A stretch of DNA of 64,000 nt, from positions 1,922,001 through 1,986,000 of the forward strand of contig NC_081338.1 in the NCBI RefSeq assembly GCF_022539665.2, given 5' to 3'. This document shows positions 1-11,139 of the stretch, one piece after another. The stretch is from Daphnia carinata (Eukaryota; Arthropoda; Branchiopoda; Diplostraca; Daphniidae). The translations under genes and the position numbers were made by a program. The notes beneath the pieces were generated by a model that searched no databases, was not told the DNA's origin, and saw only the letters and a program-made list of their open reading frames with translations. Positions within the stretch are counted from its first letter, which is position 1. Every line of letters begins with the position of its first letter.

Positions 1-620
1 CGGGAACTACTTCTACCACTTGTGCACTTTCTGCGGGAGGAACTTCATCGACTCTCTCGTGCTGGATGTGAACTGGAGAATGTTTCTCGTCAGTTGATTC
101 TACAGTCGGTGAAGGTACGGGGTGCAGGTATGTTCACAACATACTTCATCGGATGCAACTGCAGAACTCGCTTGTTGCAGAGCCAATCTCTCTGCCCTCT
201 CTTGCGCTCCCCTCGCCAAAGGTCGTTGGTAGCTTTTGTTCCAAAGTGCTTTGTTTGGACATTTAACTCGAAGTGGTCGAAAGGGTGCATCTGCAACTGC
301 TGCCCCTTGTTCGGGAACTACTAGCAACTATTCACTTTCTGCGGGAGGGACTTCATCGGCACTTTCGTGCTGGATGGGAACTGGAGAATGTTCCTCGTCA
401 GTGGATTCCACAGTCGGTTCAGGCACGGGATCATCACCATAAGGCACAGCGGCACCATCATCAGGCACAGCAGCACCAACATCAGGTACAGCAGCCAATG
501 GCAGTGCACAACATGCTTCATTAGATGCAACTGCAGAAGTCGATTGTTGCACAGCCAATCTTTCCGCACTGTCTTGCGCTCTCCTCGCCAAACGTCTTTG
601 GTAACTTTTGTTCCAAAGTG
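1..620. repeat. diverged tandem duplication, about 310 bp unit
   Basis: Bases 1-310 and about 311-620 align along most of their length: both begin CGGGAACTACT, both contain CTTTCTGCGGGAGG, and both encode on the minus strand the same NKALWNKSYQR block followed by AERLA. The left copy is cut by the window edge and is not in frame with the right one. Confidence 0.7.
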
Positions 621-918
621 CCTTGTTTGGCCGTTCCGCCTTTCGAACTTTCAGGACAGGGGCCTCTTGGGCTACGTCAGGATGCGCAACATATTGCTGA
701 GGGACGATGTTATCCTCGTTAGGTGCGTGGTTATCTCCTCGATGTGCGTCGTCGGTCGAAACCATGTCTGCTTGCGCTTCGTCTGAATCACCGATTTGCA
801 CAACAGGAGCTCTTCTCTTGAAGTACGCCTTCCAACCGAACCAGACGACCGCAACAACTCCTGCTCCAACTGCCACTACGCCAATCACTCTTGCAGGAAA
901 TTTCATGTAAAAATACAT
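328..918 (-). CDS. small single-pass membrane protein, unknown function
   Basis: I do not recognise a family. The 196-residue reading frame starts MYFYMKF (a second Met at residue 5 is an alternative start) and has a hydrophobic segment at about residues 9-28 followed by a basic KRR stop-transfer. This fits a single-pass protein with a short N-terminus. The rest is acidic and proline/alanine rich, with a basic patch around residues 95-120 (KALWNKSYQRRLARRAQ) and repeated AAVPD motifs before the end PPAESE. A diverged copy of the C-terminal half lies just downstream (about 1-310) with the same NKALWNKSYQR block but in another frame, so the gene may be truncated or may have lost an original 3' end. 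It lies beside an AT-rich promoter-like stretch at 919-1000. The function cannot be told from the sequence. Confidence 0.5.
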   Translation of the reverse strand: MYFYMKFPARVIGVVAVGAGVVAVVWFGWKAYFKRRAPVVQIGDSDEAQADMVSTDDAHRGDNHAPNEDNIVPQQYVAHPDVAQEAPVLKVRKAERPNKALWNKSYQRRLARRAQDSAERLAVQQSTSAVASNEACCALPLAAVPDVGAAVPDDGAAVPYGDDPVPEPTVESTDEEHSPVPIQHESADEVPPAESE

Positions 919-1079
919 TTTGAATTATTTTTCAAGCGTTTGGAATGACTTTTCAATCGTTTTGAATCACAATTCAAGCGTTGTAGGTGCCACTGATAAC
1001 TTTGGGCCCGTCCAGGGCCAGAGTGTAGATGGCACTAACGTATTCTTACGCACTTTTTAAGAAAATCGATCCTCTCCAT

Positions 1080-2350
1080 TTTTTCGCCCGTCTACTTTTT
1101 ATTCTTTTCACAATCAAGAGTTCCCTTTTCTTGCCCGCCGACCCACTGTTTCTGTCCGTCCATCCCCTCACATTCTCTGCCCGTCAAGAAAACAGCTGAA
1201 GTTGTCCATCGAGTCGCTTTCTGCCCGTTAAACCACTTTCTGCCAGTCAACCCACTCTGTGCCCGTCAACCCACATTCTGCCCACAAAAATGCCTGCTTG
1301 GGGCACATCTAGCTTTTGGCATTTGCCCACCCTTTTGTCACAGTCTCCACCCGTCAAAACGCCCGCTATAGTTGTTCGTCCACCCACCTTTTGCTTCTTC
1401 CCGCTAAGATGCCTACTGTTATTGACCGTCGGCCCCCTCTCTGCCCGTCGGCCCCATCTCTGCCTGTCGGCCCCTTCTCTTCTCGTCGGCTCAATCTCTT
1501 CCCGTTGGCACCCTCTTTGCCCGTCGGCCCACTCTCTGTCCATCGCCCTCTCTCTGCCACTCGGCCCTCTCTGCCCGTCGACCCACTCTCTACCTGTCTG
1601 CCTCCTCTCGGCCCGTCGACCCACTCATTACTTCTGCTCGTCCATCCCCTCACATTCTCTGCCTGCCATAAATCAGCTGAAGTTGCCCGTCAGACCACTC
1701 ACTGCCCGTCAACCCACTCTCTACACGCGTGCTGTAGGGGCACATCTACCTTTTTTGTTATTTGCCTGTCCTTTTGTCACAGTTTCCGCCCATCAAAACG
1801 TCCGCTATAATTGCCCGTCTACCCACTTTTTGCTTCGGCCCGTCAACCCACTTTGCCCGCCAAGAAACCTGTCATTGTTGCTCATCGACCCCCTGTCTGT
1901 CCGCCGGCACACCCTCTGCCCGTCGGCCTGCCAAACAGCATGATGTATGGCGCATCGATATTTTGTTTGTATTTGCCCGTCTTTTGTTGCAGTTACTGCC
2001 TGTCAAAATGCTCGCTTTATTTGCCAATCCATCCACTCTTTGCCTCTGCCCGTCTTCCACCGTATAGTCCGTCGCCCCATTTACCGTGCGCCAGAAATGT
2101 TCATTTTAGTTGCCCGTCCACCCACCCTTTGCCTCTGCCCGTCTTCCATCCCACAGTTTTTGCCCGTCACGCCACTCTTATTTCCTATTTAACGCACCCA
2201 CTATCCCTGCCCGTCGGCTTACCTACTGTAGCGCCCACCCGTTTTAAGCCAAATCCTAGACTGCAAAATTGCCTAAATCCGCATTCCACTCGCAATGTAG
2301 TCTTCCAAATCCCCGTCCTACCAATTCACTGTAGCAGACGGCGGTTTTGA
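1080..2350. repeat. degenerate CCCGTC-rich array with higher-order repeat
   Basis: More than a kilobase is made of short units of about 19-24 bp built on TGCCCGTC followed by a CCCAC box, with heavy drift. A longer unit recurs near 1315, 1750 and 1965 (TTTGTCACAG, then CGTCAAAACG, then TTTGCTTC), so the array has higher-order structure. Long open frames on both strands are a by-product of the pyrimidine-rich, stop-poor composition. The array ends in two CCAATCACA boxes near 2360 and 2410, a feature partly shared with the second array at 16305-17020. Confidence 0.75.
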
Positions 2351-4157
2351 CGTCAGCCAATCACAACATCCCGCAAATTCACTACAGTCGACGTCGGTTT
2401 CCAGCCAATCACAGCAAAAGCACAACGTGACAGACACAGAAAACTCCTCCCCAATTTCCTTGTTCTTTTAATATAGTATAGATTAGAAGGTTGTTTGCGT
2501 ATTAGCAGGATGACCCCAGGAGTATTGGTGACAATCATACTCTCAGTTATTGTCACGCCGTGACACCTCCATAGGCCGTGGATGGCACCACTAACTTCAC
2601 CCACCCCCAACACTTGTTAGACGCATCTCCTTTATACCAGAAATTGTCAGTTCAAACCTCGATGCAGAACGAGGTGCTACTTGTCAACAAATTTTGCTGC
2701 TTTAAAATGAATAATTAACTAAACATAAATAAAAAAAGCAATGAACTATATTATTTACAAGAATCTTAAAGCACGAGAAAATATTTTGTTCTCTAAAAAT
2801 ATGCATAAAAAGGGTAAATTGTGTAACAGAAGGGGTAACTAATAAAGATATACGTTTTGAAAGCTTCTTGATTTATTTCCATGACACAACTCATAGATTA
2901 AAAAAAAATAAGCCCAGATGAAGAGATACAAAGATGAAAGATGAATGAAGATGAATGATAGAGGAAAGAAATACAAATTTTAAAAAACAATAATAATGTT
3001 TAAAAATAAATAAATAATAAAAACTTGCCGGGTTTTTAAATTAAATTTGTCTCGGTGTACAGTTCATTCAGCCCAAAAAATTTAAGGGATTTTAAATTTT
3101 TTCAATGTATCTTAAGACGATAACGATCTTCGCTAAACGATAGGAAGTAATATAAATAACATTTAGGAATAATGCATTTAATGTAAACAAACAACCATTG
3201 TTGTTTACTACGTACAACTAGGTATCAGAACTTTATGATACCTGATAGTAACCACCATCTTCTTGCCCATCACCCCACCACCGGTTACATTGTCTGCTGC
3301 GACCTATTCAATTTAGTCTACCTATTGGGTTTAGCTGTTAGAACTTACAAATCTTAAAGCACTAGAGCCAACACGAAAGTGTAAAAGAGGACACGACGTT
3401 GTCATGTTGCCTCCAATACTGAAAAATAAAACTAGATGCGGCGCTGCTACTCACAATGCCGTGTATAGGTAAACACAAGACAATACGTGTTTAATAGAAT
3501 AATCGTGTATTAAAAATACCACAAGTAGTTAACCGAATGAACAGATCGGAAGATAAAGAGCCTACAGTTGCTCATAAGTTACTTGGGCATATGCTACGAA
3601 GGAACGACTAAGACAAACATCGAAATGTTACTAAGAGGGAAAACTTACGCTTCAGCTGGCGAGGTTGAGGTAGCGGCTCGAAAGAAACGCTGAAGGTCTA
3701 CTCGAGATAGATCTCTTCGGAATCAACTAACTACTGCGAGTTGTCGATGGCTTCTTATATGTTAGCCATCGACCGTGAGAGCCATGCGGGACAGTGTTAA
3801 AAGATAGGCGGCAATATCGGGCGGTATCGGGCGATTTTCGGCGCAATAGAGGGGTATAGGCGGGCAAATTCGGGTGGTATCGAACGAATTTGGACGATAG
3901 CTAAAAATCGGTCGGACGGTTTTAGGCCATTTCGGGCAATTCCAGACCAATCAAAATAAATATATTTTTAGCCAATGTGCCGAGACATGTCTTCATTATT
4001 TATTATATTCTTAAGGGAGTTTTAAAACTAGGTTAGTAAATGAAGGCTTTTAAGTAACAAGGGCTACAGGTATAAGACTCTAGTCTATTTGAGAAAGGAA
4101 GGCAAGAAAGGGCTTCGCTAGACGATTCGTTACAAAAGCGGTTAGGCCGTCATAACA
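2351..4157. other. gene-free, mostly AT-rich
   Basis: I see no supportable gene. The stretch holds homopolymeric A/T tracts and a patch of short GGGCGGTATCGG-type repeats at about 3800-3950. The small open frames have no recognisable domain. Confidence 0.5.
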
Positions 4158-4689
4158 CCCGTACGGAACGGTAAGCTTGCGTTTTGTTTATGCCCAAATC
4201 CTAGCTTCATCAAGCTTCCCCGTCGCTAGCTTGAAGATTTCAAGCTAGGGATACGTTTAAGTTAGCTTGAGTTTTGGGGGGTTGCTTCAGCGCCTTAAAA
4301 TTAAACTTGCGCAAGCTGTGAATTCGCAAGCTTGCCCTTTAGCTTACAAAAATTAAGCTACTGAAATAAGTTTAAGCTAGAAAAATGGGAGTTAGGAAAA
4401 TATATATTATTTAGCATAAGAAATGCTTAAAACAAGCCTTAGTTATGATAGGACTTTAATCTTAAATAATTCATTTCCTTCAAAAAAATTTACAAATCAT
4501 ACTTAAGTTTGAAAATAAAAAACATTTAGCATAATTGGTTTAATTACTTTTGAGGGAACGAAAGTTTAACTTAATTTCGACTTCATCTTTAGGTTTTTTA
4601 AATTCTGTTTGTGACCCTGTTGTCGAAAAAAACTGAAGTATTTTTCTAGATTTCTATTGTATTTTTCGGAAATAGCAGATGTAACATCT

Positions 4690-4758
4690 ATAGAATGTCC
4701 ATTGGAAAGAACATCCGACTGTGGTGCGGAAGACCCGAGCTCAATCCCAGTCACAGCC
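4690..4758 (+). repeat. tRNA-like (SINE-type) segment in MITE copy 1
   Basis: Matches the tRNA-like segment at 36500-36562: an ACATCCG anticodon-stem region and AGACCCGAG before a T-loop-like TCAATCCC. The D-arm/A-box is degraded. It is probably a tRNA-derived relic and not a working tRNA. Confidence 0.45.
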
Positions 4759-4856
4759 TTCTATTTTTTTGCTTAATCTAATCTAAGCTAGCGGCGCGCG
4801 GGCCTAGGTTAGCTTGAATTTCCAAGCTTAAATCGTAAAAAATTTATGCTTGGAAT

Positions 4857-5361
4857 TGTAAGGAACGGCCAACCATACTCCTTACCTTCCCCTCTCGTTC
4901 CCACGCTTGCAACCCTTTTCCCCCCTCTTCCGCCAACCGGTCATCTGCCGATGGCTCTGGCCTTCAAACTTGCCAATTCTTCGCATAGGTGTTACATTTA
5001 CACGCAGAATATTTATTCCCGTTGGGACACCTAATCCTAAATGACCTTGCTTCTCCGTATAAATGTTGCCCTGTTTCCAGATTGTCAGTAGTGTACTTTT
5101 AACTTTCAAGCAGTGTGTTTTAAGCTTTGAGTCAGTCTACTTCTAGCCACCAGCGAGTCTACCTTTAACTTTCAGTCAGTGTGTTTCTAGCTTCAGTCTA
5201 ATTCCAAGCTTCAGTTGCCATCTCGGTCAGACTGTCTCCGTAAGTCTCCTTTCGTCAATTGTCAATTTGGTCTTTGTAGAATACTCGAACACAGTGCAAC
5301 AATACAATTCACTCATCACTATCTAACAATTAAAAGTAAGGAATAGATTTCGAACCTTACA
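4857..5361 (+). mobile_element. solo LTR, 505 bp
   Basis: Begins TGTAAGGAACGG, ends GAACCTTACA, and is flanked by a 4-bp target duplication GAAT (4853-4856 and 5362-5365). The TG...CA ends and short duplication fit a Ty3/gypsy-type LTR left by LTR-LTR recombination. Its excision, with one GAAT, restores the continuity seen in MITE copy 2. It has no coding capacity. Strand is arbitrary. Confidence 0.8.
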
Positions 5362-5370
5362 GAATCGTTA

Positions 5371-8300
5371 CCCTAGCAGAAACTTGGTGTCCAGATGGGG
5401 TCTGCGTCCGCGATACTCTAATTTTGACTCATTTTTTTGGTCAAGTTTGCGTACTGAATACGGAATCAACTTCCTTAAGTACTTTCGGTTCGTGGTCTGG
5501 TACTAGCTTAGTACAAATCCGGTATTATGGACGCAAAAAAGAAGCGAAGCGCTTAAGTCCCTGGTACCAATGTTGGGCTCATTTTTTACTGGTCTCTTGT
5601 ACGCTAGCACGAAAGCCGAGCGCTACAGCCCGTGGTACGAGTATTATACTCGTCTAATACTGGCCTTTGTTATGTCTAATACGTGCCTAATATGTCCTCA
5701 GAATTTTCTGCAAAAATTGGGATTGATGTGGATACAAAAAACCAGTATTAGACTCGTTTTTTCACTGGCCTATGTTCTTACAATTTTTTTGCTTCAATGT
5801 TTTTACACCGTTGAGGAGCTTTATTATCAGTTTTGGAGGCTTCAAATACACTGACTTGTATCTTGACTAATCTTCTCTAGTTAATAAATAAATTATAAAT
5901 GCGGAATAATATTGGTACAATTTTAATAACGTTTTCCGGTTTGCGCATTCAGGCATGATCCAATATTGTTTAGCATCAACCTGGCCTTTCAGACAACAGA
6001 ATTGTTGTCGTCTGCTTTGGAGGAAATCGATTACGTCTAACAGGCATGCAAGGGAAAATCAATACCTAACTTTCATTCCTTTTTTTCTTTGTACGTGGAC
6101 ATGCAGAATTCTAGCTTAGCAATCAAATAACCTTACTAAAAGAATTGAAAATAATTTAAAAGTAACTGTGAATACAACAGAAAATGGTTTCCCCATACAT
6201 GGCACTTATATAAAAAACCCGAAATTGGAAAACTGGCAACGCCCATGCTGTTCGTATGAAATTTGTACGTATTTCACAGAAATGCTTGAAGTTCTTCGAC
6301 AGAGACTCACGTTATTGTTACTGTTCTGAAACGCTAAATTACACTCAGGTTGGATTTCTTATTTAATATTCTACGTCTAGTGCAGTCTTTTGCATTCGTA
6401 GTGCAAATTTAACATTACTACTGCAAAGCTTTGAGCAAGTTCAAAAGATTACTGCCACCATGGATCGTGTAGTTGACGATAACGTATTACATACTAACCA
6501 CGACATAATTCAGCAGTCACACGTTGCAAGAAACATTCAGGTATACTTTTTCTTCAATGTTCTATATTATTATTAAACATTTTCTGTGGTTCTAAATGTT
6601 TATCCCTCAGGAAGGAAGACCATTTTGTGAATGGTGTGGAAGATATGTTACGATACAGGAAAATACTGAAAAGACCAAGCCTTCCAAATACAAAGAGCCT
6701 TCATTCTTTATCGTACAAACCTTAGAAAGGGCTGTGACAACAATCCATTATGTCTCTACAGCTTTGTGCCCTGTTACTGGTTATCAACGGACCACAAGTT
6801 TTTGCTATACCCACCATGTACTACATCAGAAGGCAATTTGAATCCTGCGTGTTGGGGGGGGGGAACATTTAAAAGATTTCACCACCCATTCAATACTTGG
6901 CTGGAATACGATGTTCATAATATTATGAATCCAGAGAACAAGCCTGGTAAGTTTCACTTACTTTACGTGCAATTATATTGTAATCTCTAAAATTAATTTT
7001 CATGTTGTTATTGCAGTGAGTTTTACGACAGCAAAGCATGTTGTCAAAGAGGCAGCTGCTGGTCGTCCTTTAGCCGAGGCTTTCATTTCCGATTGTGAAA
7101 GAACTTGGGGGAAAGGAAAACGTGTCTCACAAAAAAGGAAGAGGTACGGTGATGACAGTGAAGACACCAGTCCGCCTACAGTTGTTACGGCAACCAGAAC
7201 AAGTTCCGTCATCAACATTATTCAAAGTAATTACATTAAGATATTTTCAAACTTAAAAATTCTAAACTATTTTACAATTCAGGTAGCAAGAGTGGCGAAC
7301 CAAAGGGCCACAGCAGCGCAAACAGTATAGAATTTCAATATTTGTCGGATGATGACGTGCCTCCATCTTCACAAACAACGGTAAGAAACATATCTGCAAA
7401 TCCACTTGTAGGCAAAGTCCTGAGAGATAGTTTTAATTTTCTCATTTCTTCTCAGCTGGCCGAAAAACTTCAGTGGAAGGCAGTTCCTCGCGGCGACGAT
7501 AGACGGCCTGGTCTCTCAATATTTATGAACCTCATTTCAGTTCTAGGAGGTATATGGAAATGCTACATTGTATTTCATTAATTAATTTTCCTTCTTTTTA
7601 TTTTAGTCGTTGCGAACGCAAAGGCGCGACAAAAAAACGAAGAAAATATTGAGATTGAGGTTTATTGGAACAGATAAAGACGTGCAGAAAGAAAAGTGGA
7701 GAAAAATACCGCGAAGAAAGAAGCATAACACCCGTTGAAGCTCAGGCAGCTAGGTGTTCGCGCAACCAGCCAACTTTTGAAGCGCCAGTACCTAGTACTA
7801 TTTACGAGGCCGAACTGCAGTCCAAAATTGCTGCCTGGAAAAGAACATAAGAGATTTCAAAAAACCCATCGAATAAGTTACAAATTTCTTGTCTAAATGT
7901 CTTAAATGATGTTTTTTTTTCTGTGTCCTCGCCATGCCGTGTTGGCCACATTGCGCCTTTCTAGTCTTTGTGCCGTGTTGGTATGTTGCCAGGACGAACT
8001 GGATTTATCAGTGACTTCATGTTAAATATAAAGAAATTTGTGTTATTCTGCAGTCATTTTTTTTTCTGAAACTGTAACAATTTTATGTAGGGAGTAAAAT
8101 GCATTTAAAAAATCAAACAATAGTCCCATAACGGACATGAATACGAGTATTGGGACGAGTACAGAAGATGAGCCCCGGCTGAGTCTAACGGCCGGGTATG
8201 GGAACGGCTTTTGGCTCTAACTTAAGAGGCTCACCGTTTTTTTTTTTATTTTTTTTTTTACCGTCCTCGATACCAGTCTAGGAGGCTGTTATGGCTGCAA

Positions 8301-8402
8301 ACAAGGGGTCCAAATACCCGCCCGCTGGACCGGTCTAGGACTCTAGACGAGTCCGAAATACCAGTCTTGGAGGGGTTTTTGCCCTCTGAATTTCTGCTAG
8401 GG
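5371..8402 (+). mobile_element. TA-flanked TIR element carrying a DUF4806-like gene
   Basis: The ends are inverted copies of CCCTAGCAGAAA, flanked by TA (5369-5370 and 8403-8404). MITE copy 2 reads straight through this point (GGAATCGTTAGCTT), which gives an empty-site control. The 3.03-kb element holds one intron-containing gene on the plus strand (6460-7677) and subterminal GTATTAGACTCG-like inverted motifs near 5650-5760. No DDE transposase is visible. The 2-bp TA duplication and CCCTAGCAG ends could fit a CMC/EnSpm-like or mariner-like group, but I cannot place it. Confidence 0.75.
6460..7677 (+). CDS. DUF4806-like protein gene with short introns, inside a TIR element
   Basis: The start is set by a strong context, GCCACCATGG, at 6460. 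Exon 1 (6460-6540, 27 codons) ends at a GT donor. Exon 2 starts at 6611 (EGRPFCEWCGRYV) and leads to FFIVQTLE and then CYWLSTDHKFLLYPP. An exon from 7018 encodes a basic, nuclear-signal-like KGKRVSQKRKR. The last exons (about 7284-7553 and from 7607) encode LLVGKVLRDSFNF-like and QLAEKLQWK-like stretches and end VYWNR at 7677. The FF.VQ..., CYW and late L..L.W pattern resembles DUF4806-type arthropod proteins of unknown role; this is family memory, not a search. The frame changes between 6712 and 6766, so there is either a short 49-bp intron or a 1-nt frameshift. A second frame, 7665-7850, could be an alternative 3' end. Confidence 0.5.
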
Positions 8403-8500
8403 TAGCTTGGGGGGGTTTAGAGCGGTCGCAATCCAAGCTAACTCAAGGCTTGGGTAAGCTTAACGTTATGTACGGGTATGCATCAAGTCGAAAATAGTAA

Positions 8501-8540
8501 CCCATATCAACCCATATCAACCCATATCAACCCATACCAA
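8501..8540. repeat. short tandem repeat, 4 x 10 bp
   Basis: Three exact copies of CCCATATCAA followed by CCCATACCAA, directly outside the 3' end of MITE copy 1. Confidence 0.9.
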
Positions 8541-9077
8541 CCTGGTTAACTTTCCATCATTGAATTTCCCAATGCCCTGATGATTTTACTCATACGAAAA
8601 TAAAATAAAGTTCATTAAATGATTTCCTCTGAAATTTTATTTAAGAAAAGATGGATTCATTGCCAAATATTTTCATGGAAAAATTTTGCGCAAAAATGTT
8701 TCAATTGAGTTTTAGCTCTCTTTCGAAAAAAGAAATTAATTTGCGGAAAGTAAAACGCACTTTGAATTCTCGAAACTGGCAATGAAATAAGTTCTACAGG
8801 AAAAGGAGCGGCGTGACTGCGAACGCGACTGCGCAGGGACTGAGGAAGCTTGCTTAGTACAACTGGCGACTGATTGTAAAGCTAGATGTGAGTTCTGAGC
8901 GCAACGTACGTACTTTTCATGGAGATTCTAGTTATGCAGCCGATTTGAAAAAGCAGTTGAGCATGTTGTGTTTCACGTGTGTTGCAATAAAAATCATGTT
9001 GTTTTCTATAGGTCGGAGGCCGCCCAGATGGCCTAGGTTAAGAGACGAGAGAGTGGAAACCGTTATAATGAGCGGAT

Positions 9078-9138
9078 TATTTCCGTAAGGAGGCCTATGG
9101 GTGATGGGGGATCACCCACTCCATCCATTACGGAAATA
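9078..9138. repeat. two-tier inverted repeat (hairpin)
   Basis: Outer arms TATTTCCGTAA and TTACGGAAATA enclose an inner GGGTGAT / ATCACCC stem. No terminator, tRNA or known element is recognised. Confidence 0.55.
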
Positions 9139-10994
9139 TTCGTGAGTGTGTACCCCTCCCCCTGCGAACTATTACACATAATGTAAGGATTATTACGCAT
9201 TTATGATCGGTGCAACAATGGCCAGTGCCTTTGGTTTATGGCAATTCAGTGACAACAAACATCGATTGCTCAGTGTATTTAAATAAGATCCTTCAATGCA
9301 TATAACAACCTCAGCTTATACCTGGTACACCGATGCGTTAAAAATCGTTAAGCTCAAGCCGGATTTTCGTGCACAATGTACTGAACCCACTCAAATTTAC
9401 TTCGCCATGCTTTAAACCGTAAAAAAAACTTGCTGGTGTAAGATATAGTTTTAGTACTATATCATTTCAAAAATAGTGGAACAAATTTTGAAAAGTTGTG
9501 CATTTTTCCAGCTCACAACCCGTCGTTGTTTGAACTCGGAGCTGGACAGGAAGATCCTGCGGCTCCTTGGGAGTAAACTGGAGAATTCAAATAATTTCCA
9601 GTTGGTCCATATTACAGACACACGAACTTCTGTTCCCCCTAATAAACGCCACTAGCCTGTGGCATATTAACAAATGAGATATAATATTCTTACCCCCCCC
9701 CTTTAATGACGTTCTCGCGTACCTTATGACATTCTCTTCCCTTTTGGCCGTTGGCGATTGCGATTTAAATCCACGTAGTCAGTGAAAACAAGAGTATTTT
9801 CAATTGATCGCACATCCGCTCCTTCGTCTTGATCTTCACCAGTTTGTAGGGAAAAATGGATGTCCTGCGATGACAACGCGGTATCAGCATTGGAATTGCA
9901 GGATTAACAATAAATTCCAAAAATAGGTAATGACGAATCCAAATTAGCTTCAACTTATATTTTCACGGCACAACTGGAATCATACCCAGCCAATGCATGA
10001 ACGCATTAGTGCCAATATCGGTCGCCAGGTGATATGGAGTATTCTTGCATGTCATTATCGGTGCGTGATGCCACACTCTACTTCACGGGTGCTACATAAT
10101 AATAAAAAATTTGAAACATTTAGTTAAGTTTTTTGTTTTAGAATTACCTTGGATGTTATTTATCACTATTTTCTGGATACTGTTCATTTATTACATTGTA
10201 CAATAGTTTCGCCGAATTTAAATGAGAGTTAGTTTAAAACGGAAAATACACGATTTCGTTATCAACATGGTTTGGTACCGTAATGCACTGTATATAATAG
10301 TTGCGTGAACATCTTAATTTAGCGGCACTTAAAATGACTGGGTATGGCACCCTCTGAATAATGGGAATACTAGTAGCGAAGAGTCTGTAAGCAATTACAA
10401 CTCGAAACGTTAAGCGTTGGTATGGGATTGGCCCCCCCCATTCCAATGCAAAACTGAATAGAGATGTAAGAGCTATCAGCTGATGTCACGATGGGGATCA
10501 TATAGTACAGCAATATGATCTCCATCCAGGCAGGTCTGGAGGATACTAGTATGACAGTCAAGTGCTTAGCGCAAACATTTTGGCTATTTTCTCAATAATT
10601 TTAATTTTCCTAAATCCTAATTGGCAAACCGAAACTCCTATCCCTGCCGAATATTTTGAGCATTTCAATAATATAGAAATTTTAAATTGGAAATAATAGT
10701 TGCCATTAGCGGTGTAAATGCAACCTGAAAAAAATTTAAATTGCTATTCAATTACAAATGGAAAATGGATGTTAACCACATAGACGAAACAATGCCTATG
10801 ATCTAACGCAATGAATCCATGCGACTCTGCTATGCAACTGAATATAGCGTATTGATATACTTCTTATTAATGCACTTATGAATAATTGTGTTCAGAAATG
10901 GCAACAAAATTTTAATCGCCTTTATCCGCTTTATGCGATGCAGAATAAAACAAATGGATTTAGTAACGGCACTATAGCTGTATTCAACATTTCA

Positions 10995-11000
10995 TTTATT
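10995..11000 (-). terminator. poly(A) signal of the YYT-repeat gene (former 3' flank)
   Basis: TTTATT on the plus strand is AATAAA on the minus strand, about 135 bp downstream of the stop codon the YYT-repeat gene had before the LTR element inserted. The link is inferred. Confidence 0.4.
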
Positions 11001-11139
11001 CGTACGGACGACTAGTTAATGCATAAATACATGGCAGGCAAATACTCATTTAGGAACGAGGACTGCTAACGATAAAACAAAACCTAATTATCCCGTCATA
11101 GAGCATGACAGACAGCGCAATTTTCACGATTAATAATAC

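Larger units (their letters stand above)
4158..8476. mobile_element. CCCGTAC inverted-repeat MITE, copy 1, split by two insertions
   Basis: The element begins CCCGTACGGAACGGTAAGCTT and ends in AAGCTTAACGTTATGTACGGG, an imperfect terminal inverted repeat of about 21 bp. Its own sequence (4158-4856 and 8405-8476, plus a few bases at 5366-5370) aligns end to end with the uninterrupted copy at 35973-36763. Removing the solo LTR (4857-5361) and the TA element (5371-8402), each with one target duplication, leaves about 776 bp against 791 bp for copy 2. No transposase is present, so it is non-autonomous. I could not settle the target duplication or superfamily. Confidence 0.85.
8541..11139. other. 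gene-free stretch with one hairpin
   Basis: I see no supportable gene. Only short open frames without domains occur. A stem with TTTCCGTAA and TTACGGAAA arms and an inner GGTGAT/ATCACC stem lies at 9078-9138. The last 150 bp before 11139 are the former 3' flank of the YYT-repeat gene. Confidence 0.5.

Noticed and set aside
1247-2350. Overlapping open frames of 95-217 codons on both strands
   Set aside because: They lie in the CCCGTC array, are Arg/Pro/Ser rich from repeat composition, and have no domain.
8501-8540. CRISPR-like array
   Set aside because: Four contiguous 10-bp repeats without spacers; a simple tandem repeat in eukaryotic DNA.
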